Source: QHXW01 sp963752965
GTDB lineage: Bacteria; Acidobacteriota; Terriglobia; Bryobacterales; Bryobacteraceae
Assembly: GCA_963752965.1 (NCBI GenBank)
Contig: CAVWAJ010000016.1
Coordinates: 558,001 to 622,000, forward strand
Direction: 5' to 3'
DNA: 64,000 bases
Made by a program: the position numbers and the translations under genes. The notes beneath the pieces were generated by a model. The model was not told where the DNA came from. It saw only the letters and a list, made by a program, of their open reading frames with translations, and ran no database searches. Below are positions 42,980-51,961 of the stretch, one piece after another. Each line of letters opens with the position of its first letter. Position 1 is the stretch's first letter.

Positions 42980-44359
42980 ATGAGCCAGATGGAAAAAGAA
43001 CTCAGCACGGAAGAGCGTTTACGGGCCGAGGTCGAGGATCTCAAGCGCCAGCTGGAACAGCAGCAAAGCCAGTTGCAACATACCGCACCACCGCCTCCGT
43101 CGCGCATGACGCTCGGAGCTCTGTCAGGCGTGGGCTTGATCGCTGTGGCAGCAGCCTTCTTCGCGGGTTATGTTCCACATCAAAAGCGCGAGCACATGCT
43201 CATCGCGGAAGCTAAGACGGAAGCGGAAACGCGGCCCTCGGTAACCGTAGCGCCAGTGCGGCGGGCTACGGCCAAAGTAGAGCTTACGCTGCCGGGCAAT
43301 ATCCAGGCAGTGGCTGAGGCGCCGGTCCTGGCTCGTGCCGATGGTTACATCAAGAAACGGTACGCGGACATTGGCGATCGGGTCAAAGCGGGCCAGCTTC
43401 TGGCGGAACTCGAAGCGCCAGAGCTCGACCAGCAGGTGCAACAGGCGCGGGCCTCAGCCGATCAGTCGCGATCCGAGCTGGAAGCCGCCAACGCCAACCT
43501 GGAACAGGGCAAGGCCAACGAGGAGCTGGCGCGCGTCACCGCGGCTCGCTGGAACAATCTGGTCGTGAAGGGGGCCGTCTCGCGCCAGGAGAATGACCAA
43601 TACCAGACGCAGTTCAAGGCGCAGGCCTCCAGTGTGCAGTCACTGCAGAAGGCCGTGGCGGCAGCCCGAAGCAACGTGTCGGCCGCTGAAGCCAACCTGG
43701 CGAGATTAACCGAATTGCAGAGCTATGAAAGTGTGCGCGCGCCCTTCGGCGGCGTGATCACGCTGAGGAACATCGACGTTGGCACGCTGGTGACCAACAG
43801 CAACACGCTGCTCTATCGAATCGCGCAGACCAACATGCTGCGCACCTACATCAATGTGCCGCAATCGGACGCCGACGCGGTGCGGGTTGGCCAGACGGCA
43901 ATCCTTAGCCTTCCAGACCTTCCCGGCCGGCAGTTCCACGGTGCTGTGACCCGCACAGCGAACGCGTTGGACCCCGCCAGCCGGACACTGCTCGTTGAGG
44001 TGCAGGTTCCGAATTCCGAAGGCACGTTGCTGCCTGGCACGTATTGCCAGGTAAGCCTGACCGCGCCGCGCAGTAACCCACCGCTGCTGATTCCCGGCGA
44101 TACACTGGTCGTTCGGCCGGATGGTACGCAAGTAGCGCTCGTGGGGAATGACCGCGCCGTCCACTTCCAGCGCATCACACTGGGACGGGATTACGGAGAC
44201 CAGATCGAGGTCGTGGCTGGCTTGCAGGAGGGCCAGAGGGTGGTCGTAAACCCGGGCGACACGGTTCGCGATGGGGTCCAGGTGAACCCCATGCTGCTAA
44301 AAGATAAAGCGCAGGCCTCCTCCGTTCTTGGAGGCGGGCCCCCTTCTGCGGGACACTAA
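42980..44359 (+). CDS. RND efflux periplasmic adaptor (membrane-fusion protein)
   Basis: 459 residues. HlyD/MFP family: the biotinyl-lipoyl half domain APVLARADGYIKKRYADIGD, a long coiled-coil hairpin (QQARASADQSRSELEAANAN), and beta-barrel parts such as VRAPFGGVITLRNIDVGTLV. The N-terminus is unusual: about 45 cytosolic residues with a short coiled coil (RLRAEVEDLKRQLEQQQS) before a single membrane helix, instead of a lipoprotein signal. It links the pump to the outer-membrane channel and starts eight bases after the pump gene. Confidence 0.93.
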   Translation: MSQMEKELSTEERLRAEVEDLKRQLEQQQSQLQHTAPPPPSRMTLGALSGVGLIAVAAAFFAGYVPHQKREHMLIAEAKTEAETRPSVTVAPVRRATAKVELTLPGNIQAVAEAPVLARADGYIKKRYADIGDRVKAGQLLAELEAPELDQQVQQARASADQSRSELEAANANLEQGKANEELARVTAARWNNLVVKGAVSRQENDQYQTQFKAQASSVQSLQKAVAAARSNVSAAEANLARLTELQSYESVRAPFGGVITLRNIDVGTLVTNSNTLLYRIAQTNMLRTYINVPQSDADAVRVGQTAILSLPDLPGRQFHGAVTRTANALDPASRTLLVEVQVPNSEGTLLPGTYCQVSLTAPRSNPPLLIPGDTLVVRPDGTQVALVGNDRAVHFQRITLGRDYGDQIEVVAGLQEGQRVVVNPGDTVRDGVQVNPMLLKDKAQASSVLGGGPPSAGH

Positions 44360-44378
44360 GAAAATACGTGACAGACTG

Positions 44379-46283
44379 ATGTTTCGAGCCACTCTAAGCA
44401 CTCTTCTTGCGATTCTAGTTACTGTCGGCGAAGGCATGGCTGCGCCCGGCGGACAAATTCCGGAAACCCCGGCCCCTGCGGGGTCTCCGCAGCCGCGGCT
44501 TCCACCGGGCTTGGCCGGCCGGCCCCACTCGGATTTCGCGAACTCGCAGCGCTTTCACGATCTGCTGCGCGCCGGCAACTTGTATCTCTCGCTCGCCGAC
44601 GCGCTGGCGCTCGCGATCGAGAACAACCTGGACATCGAACTCGATCGCTTCACGCTGCCGATCGCCGAGACCGACGTGCTGCGCGCCAAAGGAGGCGGTA
44701 CGTTGCGCGGCGTTCTGTTCACTCTTTCGGAGACCCCGGCGGGCGTCGGTGGCCCGCTCAGCCCCCTCGTCACGAATGCCGCCACTTCCAGTTCTGTGAC
44801 TCCCGGAAGCACGGTAGCCAGCAACGCCCTCGAGCTTGGCGTGTTGGGCGAGGCGCAGACCAACTTGTCGGTGCAGGGCACTATCCCGCAATCAACCGGC
44901 ACACCGGTGCCGGCGTTTGACCCCACGCTAACCGGCCTGGTCAGCTGGGCCCACCAAACCACACCGCAAATCGATTATTTCTCGTACGATACAAACTCAC
45001 TGGTCACCAGAACCACCACGGCCGACGCGACCTTTCAGCAGGGTTTCAGCACCGGCACGCAGGTCAACTTGGCTTTCGACAACAGCCGTACCGGCTGGAA
45101 CTCGTTGAGCACCTCCTACAACCCATTTACGGCCTCTTCGCTGGGCCTCACCGTTACACAGCCATTGCTCCGCGGGTTCGGAATGAACCTCAACCGGCGT
45201 TTCATCCGCATTGCGTATAACCAGCAAAAGATTACGAGCCTGTTATTCCAACAGCAATTGATCGAAACCGTCTACGGCGTCATCCGCCTCTATACCGACC
45301 TGGTGGCTTTGAGCGAAGACGTGAAGGTGAAAGAGGAAGCCGTGGCGCTGGCGCAGAAGCTGTATGACGACACCAAAGCTCAGGTAGACGAGGGAACGCT
45401 GGCGCCGGTGGAACTGACGAGGGCCAACGCCCAAGTCTTCGCCACCCGCCAGGATCTGATAAACTCGCGCGGATTGCTCGAGGAACAGGAAGCGATCCTC
45501 AAGACCGTGCTCACCAAGCGCGGTAATCAAGATGCGGAGGTGGCCGGTGCGCGCGTCGTTCCGACCGACCCGCTGGTCATCCCGGAAAAGGAAGAAGTCC
45601 GCCCGATTCAGGACGTGCTGTCATCGGCTGTCACAAACCGGCCCGATCTGGGGCAGGCGCGCCTGCAAGTCGAAAATTCGCAGATTGGCCTGGAGGGCTC
45701 GCGGAACCTGCTCCGGCCCGAGGTCGATCTGGTTGGCGTGGCACAGAATAATGGCCTAGCCGGTGTGACCAATCCATTGTCAACGGCTCCCAGCATTCCC
45801 TATGCCGGCGGCTACGGCGATGTGCTCAACCAACTGTTCACTCGGAAGTTCCCGACGTACGAGATCGGCGTGCAGGTCACTCTGCCCATACGCAACCGTG
45901 TGGCCGAAGCCGATGTGGCGCGGGACGAGCTTCAAGTCCGCCAATCCGAGGTGCGCGTCCGGCAGTTGCAGAATCAGGTGCGGCTGGAAGTGGAAGACGC
46001 GCTGATCGCGATGCGCCGCGCACGATCCTCCTACGAGGCGGCCGTGCAGACGCGCCTGCTCCAGCAGGAATCCTTGGAGGCGGAGCAAGCCAAATACGAA
46101 GTGGGCGCCTCCACCAGCTTCTTCGTCATCCAGTACGAGAGTCTTCTGGCTCAAGCGCGTTCCACCGAGGTGGCGGCCAAAAGCGCGTACGTAAAAGCGC
46201 GGGCGGCTCTACAACGCGCCACAGGAAGCATTCTCTCGGACAACAGGATCTCATTAGACGCAGCGTACAAGGGGCGAATGTAA
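44379..46283 (+). CDS. TolC-family outer-membrane efflux channel
   Basis: 634 residues from ATG 44379 with a signal peptide (TLLAILVTVGEGMAAP). It has two copies of the outer-membrane efflux domain with long helical stretches (VKVKEEAVALAQKLYDDTKA and ARSTEVAAKSAYVKARAALQ). It is longer than E. coli TolC because of a Ser/Thr/Gly-rich region near residues 110-200. It completes the tripartite pump. The upstream reading from 44328 overlaps the adaptor gene and has no leader at its end. Confidence 0.88.
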   Translation: MFRATLSTLLAILVTVGEGMAAPGGQIPETPAPAGSPQPRLPPGLAGRPHSDFANSQRFHDLLRAGNLYLSLADALALAIENNLDIELDRFTLPIAETDVLRAKGGGTLRGVLFTLSETPAGVGGPLSPLVTNAATSSSVTPGSTVASNALELGVLGEAQTNLSVQGTIPQSTGTPVPAFDPTLTGLVSWAHQTTPQIDYFSYDTNSLVTRTTTADATFQQGFSTGTQVNLAFDNSRTGWNSLSTSYNPFTASSLGLTVTQPLLRGFGMNLNRRFIRIAYNQQKITSLLFQQQLIETVYGVIRLYTDLVALSEDVKVKEEAVALAQKLYDDTKAQVDEGTLAPVELTRANAQVFATRQDLINSRGLLEEQEAILKTVLTKRGNQDAEVAGARVVPTDPLVIPEKEEVRPIQDVLSSAVTNRPDLGQARLQVENSQIGLEGSRNLLRPEVDLVGVAQNNGLAGVTNPLSTAPSIPYAGGYGDVLNQLFTRKFPTYEIGVQVTLPIRNRVAEADVARDELQVRQSEVRVRQLQNQVRLEVEDALIAMRRARSSYEAAVQTRLLQQESLEAEQAKYEVGASTSFFVIQYESLLAQARSTEVAAKSAYVKARAALQRATGSILSDNRISLDAAYKGRM

Positions 46284-46536
46284 ATGACGGAATTGGTGTG
46301 AAAGAACACTAAGACAAGCGGATCAGCCACCCTTAATTTAATACGCCCTGAACTGCACCTTCATTAGTTCGTAACACTCCTTCGCCTAATATTGGCATTC
46401 ACACTCACTCGCAGTTGCAAAATCCTTGGTGTTCGTGTGCGTAACTCAGGGCGGCGGTGTCGGCCCGTTACGCAAAAAGAGCGAGAGTGCGGATTCGCAG
46501 ACGGCATGTTTTGCCGGTGATAAGCCTGAAATTCAA
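46284..46536. other. Long leader region of the TonB receptor gene
   Basis: About 250 bases without a gene. It contains an eight-base inverted repeat TGCGTAAC (46438-46445) and GTTACGCA (46467-46474) with an inner GGGC/GCCC stem, followed by a short A-run, and a smaller CGGCA/TGCCG hairpin at 46502-46516. I see no conserved riboswitch core; in particular there is no cobalamin B12 box. Its length and the strong hairpin suggest leader-based regulation. Confidence 0.45.
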
Positions 46537-46544
46537 GAGGGAGG
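46537..46544 (+). promoter_or_regulatory. Strong ribosome-binding site
   Basis: GAGGGAGG lies seven bases before the ATG at 46552. It is the best Shine-Dalgarno match in the window and contrasts with the many starts that have none. Confidence 0.75.
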
Positions 46545-46551
46545 TTCATAG

Positions 46552-49416
46552 ATGCGCACGCTATTGAATTCAGTGTTTCTTGTGGCCATTATGGCCAGCC
46601 TGGCGGGACCCACTCCGGCCAACGCGCAGGGAAGTAGGGGCACCATTAGCGGAACCGTAACGGATACCGGTAAAGGCTTATTGAAAGGCGCAGCGGTGGA
46701 CCTGCAACCGGCCGGGAAGCCCACAGTAACCGACACCCTGGGGCAGTTCATAATCAATGAGCTGGCGCCGGGCGAATACATCCTGACGATTTCTTACGTT
46801 GGGCTGGATCCGTTTTCGCAGAAGGTTACGGTCACTGGCGGACAGGTAACCCGCGTGGACGCCGAGCTCCATGTGGCCTCGCAAAGTGACTCCATAACGG
46901 TCACTGCGGAGCGCGCACACGGCGAGGCGGAGGCCATTAACCGCGAACGCACCGCGGAGAACATTCTGCAAGTGTTACCTCATGATGTCATCGTGAGTCT
47001 GCCCAACGCCAACGTAGCCGACGCCATCGGCCGTCTGCCCAGCGTCACTCTGGAACGCGACGAGGGCGAAGGCAAGTACGTGCAGGTCCGCGGCACGGAA
47101 CCGCGTTACACCAACGTGACGATTGATGGTGTGAACGTTCCGGCGCCTGAAAGCGGCGTGCGCCAGATCAAGCTGGACATTATTCCGTCGGATCTCGTTG
47201 AGTCAGTCGAGATTAACAAGACTCTATTGGCCAACATGGATGGCGACGGCATCGGTGGCTCAGTGAATCTCAGGACCAAGACCGCGGGCGACGAGCCGAC
47301 CATCTCGCTGTTCGGCATAGGCGGCCACACGCCAATCTTGGATGGCCGCGAGGCCTACCAGAGCGGCGCCACGATCGGCAAACGCTGGGGTAAGGAGAAG
47401 AAACTCGGCACGCTCTTCGGCTTTGCCTACGACTGGAACGGCCGCGGCATCGACGACTTGGAACCGAACCCGATTGCGTTGCAGTGCAGTCCGGGCAATT
47501 GCGGTTCGCCCAGCGCGAACGCTCCTTACTTCGGGACCTACAACAGCTACGATATTCGCGAATATCGCTACTATCGAACTCGCTACGGCTATACGGGTAG
47601 CATTGACTACAAGTTCAGTGATAGCACCAACATCTGGATCCGCGGGTTGTACTCCCATTTCGATAATTTCGGCGACCGGTCGGTTCTCACCCCCACCATC
47701 AACTCCTTCACGACATCCCCATACCAAGGCGGCACGGACGGCACCGCGTCCTTCAACACGGAAATCCGACGTCCCGTGGAAGTGATCGGAAGCATGGCCA
47801 CAGGCGGCCGTCACGATTTCGGCACAGCTTGGATGATCTGGGAATTCTCGGTGTCGCGTGCCTCTTCGGAAGACCACGGCTACTCGGGCGCCAGCTTTGG
47901 GCCGGGTCCCAACTCCCCCCTCAATAACATCCAATATGGCGTCAACATCAGTAATCCCCTTTACCCCCATTTCATCGTGCAGAATGGAGTCAACATTTAC
48001 GACACGACCCAGTATTACCTCCAGAACCTTGATATTGGTAGAGACTATAGCCCACAAGTCAACATCAACGGAGCGGTATCGTTCGCAAAACCGTACCATC
48101 TAGGCGGAGCCTACGGAACCTTCGAGATTGGCGGAAAGCTGCGGAACGCTCACAAGTTCAGTGAATTTAAGGACCCGGTATATACGGCAACCAACGCCAC
48201 GCAGTTTGCCTTAAGCAGTTTTCCCGTAACCTTGCAGAACCAACACTATTACGGCGGTAGCTACACAGCGCCACCACTGATCCAATACAGTCAGATACTC
48301 GCTGCCGTTACGGCCAACCCGAATGCATTTTCGGTGGATTACAGTCCCTTGAACCAACTGGAGAGCAATAACGACCTGATCGAGCGAGTGGGTGCCGGCT
48401 ATGTCATGAACACGATTAATTTCGACCGCTGGCGCTTGAATACCGGTATCCGGTTCGAAACCACCACGGAATACGCGGCGGGTTATCAGGTAGTGCTCGA
48501 CAGTAACGCCCCACTCGGCTATTCCGGCGTTTCCCCGCTGCACGTTAACTCCACAAGGGTCGATCCTCTGCCCAGCGCGGAGCTCCGCTATCGGACCACG
48601 TCCGATTCCGACATTCGTCTGGCATATGGGCGCGGCGTCGCGCGGCCTAACTTTGGGGATCTCGCGCCGTCCCTGACCATTGACGACCAAAATAAGCTGC
48701 TCAGTCTCGGTAATCCAGCCCTGAAAGCGACGCACGCCAACAACTACGACCTGCTCTTCGAGCAATATCTGAAGCCGATAGGCCTGATCCAGGGAGGCTT
48801 TTTCTATAAGGACATCGGCGATCCGATCTATCCGATTGAATCGGCTGCGACTTTACAACCCTACGCGGGACAGGGATACCGGCAGGATCAGCCGCAGAAC
48901 GGCTCCAGCGCGTGGCTGTACGGATTCGAGACGGCCTACCAACAGCACCTGGGGTTCCTGCCCGGCCTACTAACCGGAATTGGCATCTCAGCAAATTACA
49001 GCTATACCGCCTCGCAAGCCAACGGAGTACCCGGCCGTTCAGATCATCCGCGGCTGATACGCCAGGCGCCGAACACCTGGAACTTCAGCCCTACCTTCGA
49101 TTACGGCCGTCTCTCTATGCGGCTTGGCATTTCATACAACCAAGCCTTCATTGACGCCTACAACTACCAGGACGGCGCGCCCATGGGGGTCACGGGTCCC
49201 AACGGCGATCATTGGTTCTATACACACATGCAGGTGGACGCGCAGGGAAGCTACCGGCTTAACAAGGGCTTCACCGTTCTGGTATACGGATTGAACCTGA
49301 CGAACGAAGTTTTCGGGTTCTATTATGGCAGCCCGATGTGGGACAACCAGCGCGAGTTTTACAAGCCGACGGTCGGCGTGGGGATCCGATGGAGTTCCCA
49401 GCGCGAGGGCTTCTAA
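46552..49416 (+). CDS. TonB-dependent receptor with N-terminal carboxypeptidase-regulatory-like domain
   Basis: 954 residues. A signal peptide (to about 25) is followed by a CarboxypepD_reg-like beta domain (GTISGTVTDTGKGLLKGAAV), a plug domain (NVADAIGRLPSVTLERDEGEG, YTNVTIDGVNVPAPESG) and a 22-strand barrel ending in SQREGF, with a C-terminal Phe. It imports a large or scarce nutrient, probably a glycan, with TonB energy. The architecture is the acidobacterial/Bacteroidetes type. It lies after the efflux operon and converges with glgP, and no dedicated SusD-like partner is seen. Confidence 0.9.
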   Translation: MRTLLNSVFLVAIMASLAGPTPANAQGSRGTISGTVTDTGKGLLKGAAVDLQPAGKPTVTDTLGQFIINELAPGEYILTISYVGLDPFSQKVTVTGGQVTRVDAELHVASQSDSITVTAERAHGEAEAINRERTAENILQVLPHDVIVSLPNANVADAIGRLPSVTLERDEGEGKYVQVRGTEPRYTNVTIDGVNVPAPESGVRQIKLDIIPSDLVESVEINKTLLANMDGDGIGGSVNLRTKTAGDEPTISLFGIGGHTPILDGREAYQSGATIGKRWGKEKKLGTLFGFAYDWNGRGIDDLEPNPIALQCSPGNCGSPSANAPYFGTYNSYDIREYRYYRTRYGYTGSIDYKFSDSTNIWIRGLYSHFDNFGDRSVLTPTINSFTTSPYQGGTDGTASFNTEIRRPVEVIGSMATGGRHDFGTAWMIWEFSVSRASSEDHGYSGASFGPGPNSPLNNIQYGVNISNPLYPHFIVQNGVNIYDTTQYYLQNLDIGRDYSPQVNINGAVSFAKPYHLGGAYGTFEIGGKLRNAHKFSEFKDPVYTATNATQFALSSFPVTLQNQHYYGGSYTAPPLIQYSQILAAVTANPNAFSVDYSPLNQLESNNDLIERVGAGYVMNTINFDRWRLNTGIRFETTTEYAAGYQVVLDSNAPLGYSGVSPLHVNSTRVDPLPSAELRYRTTSDSDIRLAYGRGVARPNFGDLAPSLTIDDQNKLLSLGNPALKATHANNYDLLFEQYLKPIGLIQGGFFYKDIGDPIYPIESAATLQPYAGQGYRQDQPQNGSSAWLYGFETAYQQHLGFLPGLLTGIGISANYSYTASQANGVPGRSDHPRLIRQAPNTWNFSPTFDYGRLSMRLGISYNQAFIDAYNYQDGAPMGVTGPNGDHWFYTHMQVDAQGSYRLNKGFTVLVYGLNLTNEVFGFYYGSPMWDNQREFYKPTVGVGIRWSSQREGF

Positions 49417-49423
49417 GCACCGC

Positions 49424-51952
49424 TCAGCGCTGCCAGAGGATCTGTGAAGCTTCAAGCGGCACGAGCGCTCCGTCCTTGAACGGGACGACGCGTGGCGTGT
49501 AGTCACTGGCAGGGCGAGTCGCCGGCACTGTCGCCGTATAGAGATAGCCGCTCGCAGAGCCAACCAGCGGTTGGGTGCGCGTCATGAGCTGCCGCGCAGG
49601 CTCGCCAGAATCCCGCGGATCGGAGTAGAGTTCTACCCGCACGGCTTCGGGATCCAGTTCGTCCAGGTAGACGTGAGCCTCGAAAGTGTGGCTTTGATCG
49701 CGTGTCTCCACCTTGACGGCGCCGAATCGGATGTTAGCCCAGTGAGTAGCGAGTGCGCGCTGCCACTCGATCAGATCGGCGCCGAACTTACCATCCTGGG
49801 AACTACGTTGGCAATACGCAGCCGCCGCCGGCAGGTAGTGTTCCTCCGTGTATTCGCGAACCGTGCGGTTGGCCGAAAAAACTGTGGTCAGCCGCGCCAT
49901 GCTCTCACGCATTCTCGCCACCCATCCGCGCGCGATGCCCTGCTCATCCCGCTTGTAGAAATCGGGAACCACCTCGCGCTCGATCAAATTGTACAGAGCT
50001 TCGGCTTCCGCCCGGTCCCAAGCAGGATCGTCCCCGTGCTCTTTACCGTCGCCCAGCGCCCAGCCCAGATCCGGTGAATATGCTTCCACCCACCAGCCAT
50101 CCAACTCCGATAGATTCAGACCGCCGTTCACCAACACTTTCATGCCGCTCGTGCCGCTCGCTTCCCACGGACGGCGCGGCGTGTTGACCCACACATCGAC
50201 CCCCTGCACCAGTTGCTGCGTCAGGAGCATGTCGTAGTCACTCAAGAACACAACGCGGGAGCGCACTTCGGGCCGGCGAATGAAGTCGTTCCACTGTTTG
50301 ATCATGGCTTGGCCGCCGCCGTCCTGCGGGTGTGCTTTGCCCGCCAAAATCAACTGAACCGGGCGTTGCGGATCGTTCAGAATGCGGATGAGCCTGTCGG
50401 GGTCGTGCAACAGCAGATTGGGCCGCTTGTAGGTTGCGAAGCGCCGCGCGAAACCCAGGGTCAAAATGTCGACATCGAAAATGCGTCCAGCTTCCGCAAT
50501 CTCCTCTTCGGACGCACCCTGTGTTCCGCGCTGGCGAGCCAAGCGTGTGCGCGTGTACTCGATGAGGGCCTTTGTCGCACTGGTGCGAAGTTGCCACAAC
50601 TGCGCGTCGGTGAGCTTGCGGAAATCCGCCTCCACGCATTCGAGCGCTCCCATCCACCGTTCGTCGCCACATACGCCTGCCCAGAGTTTGTTGGCGTCCG
50701 GCGACTCCCAGGTCGGAACGTGCACGCCGTTGGTTACGTGGCTCACAGGCACTTCGCGTTCCGGCCATCGTGGAAAAAGCACTTGGAATATCCTGCGGCT
50801 AACCTGCCCATGCAGACGGCTGACGCCATTTACCGCGCCGCTCCCGCGCGTGGCCAGATACGCCATATTGAAGGGCTCGGAGGCATCGCCGGGATTACGC
50901 CGGCCCATCGCCAGCAGATCGCGGACGGAGATGCCGAGTAATTGTTCGGCATAACTTTTCACGTACTGCTCGATCAGGTCCGGGGAAAAGCGGTCGAAGC
51001 CGGCCTCGACTGGCGTGTGCGTCGTGAAAAGGTTGCCGGCACGCGTCGCTGCCATGGCCACTTCGAACGGCTGCTTGTGGTCCTTCATGTAGGAACGTGC
51101 CCGTTCCAGCACGGCAAAGGCGGCGTGGCCTTCGTTTAGATGGCACACTTCGGGATGCAGACCCAACCGGCGTAATAGTCGCCATCCGGCGATACCCAGA
51201 ATGATTTCCTGTTTCAGCCGCAATTCCGGCCCGCCGCCGTAGAGCTCGCTCGTAATGCCCCGATACGCGGGCGGATTCGCCGGGTCATTGGAATCGAGCA
51301 GGTAAAGCTTCGCCCGGCCTACCTGGACCTGCCAGGCGCGGATCCAGAGCTTCAGACCAGGCAGCGCGATGGGCAGACGCACCCATTCGCCATTCGCCTG
51401 GCGCAGCGGCGTGATGGGCAATTGACCTGGATCGTTATATGGATAAAGTGCCTGTTGTGCACCCCATGAGTCAATCTCCTGCCGAAAATAGCCCCGCTGA
51501 TAGAGCAGACCCACGGCCGCAACTGGCACTCCCAGATCGCTGGCTGCCTTGAGCTGATCCCCGGCTACGTTGCCAAGGCCTCCGGAATAAATGGGCAGGC
51601 CCTCGCTCAACATGTATTCCATGCTGAAGTACGCCACCAGCGTCAAGTTCGTGTTCGGATGCGCCTTTTGAAACCAAGCTGGCGACTCGTGTTCTTCGCG
51701 CTGCTCCCGCAGCAGTTCGTCCACTCTTTGGCGGAAGGCGGGGTCGGCGCACGCCATTTGCAGTTTCTCCCGCGAGACGGTCTGCAACACGACCCAGGGA
51801 TTCTCGGTGAGCTCCCACAGCTCGGGATCAAGCTGCCCCCACAGCTCGTGCGAAGAACGATTCCAGGTCCACCGGAGATTGAGCGCCAGCTCGGCCAGTG
51901 CCTCGGAGGCAGGTATCTCGGAAGGAATGTTTGTGATCTTCGAGTCGCTCAT
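49424..51952 (-). CDS. glgP: Alpha-glucan phosphorylase
   Basis: 842 residues of the alternative (DUF3417-containing) GT35 family. The N-terminal block is LNLRWTWNRSSHELWGQLDP, and the PLP lysine sits in ASGTSGMKVLVNGG. It releases glucose-1-phosphate from glycogen or maltodextrin with phosphate, in the cytosol. It follows pgm by nine bases on the same strand, so the pair converts glucan to glucose-6-phosphate. The product is of full length. Confidence 0.95.
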   Translation of the reverse strand: MSDSKITNIPSEIPASEALAELALNLRWTWNRSSHELWGQLDPELWELTENPWVVLQTVSREKLQMACADPAFRQRVDELLREQREEHESPAWFQKAHPNTNLTLVAYFSMEYMLSEGLPIYSGGLGNVAGDQLKAASDLGVPVAAVGLLYQRGYFRQEIDSWGAQQALYPYNDPGQLPITPLRQANGEWVRLPIALPGLKLWIRAWQVQVGRAKLYLLDSNDPANPPAYRGITSELYGGGPELRLKQEIILGIAGWRLLRRLGLHPEVCHLNEGHAAFAVLERARSYMKDHKQPFEVAMAATRAGNLFTTHTPVEAGFDRFSPDLIEQYVKSYAEQLLGISVRDLLAMGRRNPGDASEPFNMAYLATRGSGAVNGVSRLHGQVSRRIFQVLFPRWPEREVPVSHVTNGVHVPTWESPDANKLWAGVCGDERWMGALECVEADFRKLTDAQLWQLRTSATKALIEYTRTRLARQRGTQGASEEEIAEAGRIFDVDILTLGFARRFATYKRPNLLLHDPDRLIRILNDPQRPVQLILAGKAHPQDGGGQAMIKQWNDFIRRPEVRSRVVFLSDYDMLLTQQLVQGVDVWVNTPRRPWEASGTSGMKVLVNGGLNLSELDGWWVEAYSPDLGWALGDGKEHGDDPAWDRAEAEALYNLIEREVVPDFYKRDEQGIARGWVARMRESMARLTTVFSANRTVREYTEEHYLPAAAAYCQRSSQDGKFGADLIEWQRALATHWANIRFGAVKVETRDQSHTFEAHVYLDELDPEAVRVELYSDPRDSGEPARQLMTRTQPLVGSASGYLYTATVPATRPASDYTPRVVPFKDGALVPLEASQILWQR

Positions 51953-51961
51953 GATCGCTCC

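Noticed and set aside
46438..46474. Possible rho-independent terminator after the efflux operon
   Set aside because: The hairpin is strong but is followed by A residues, not T. On the other strand the T-run precedes the hairpin. It fits a leader structure better.
46284..46551. Cobalamin riboswitch before a TonB receptor
   Set aside because: Such a switch is a common expectation for TonB genes, but I see no B12-box-like conserved core and only simple dyads.
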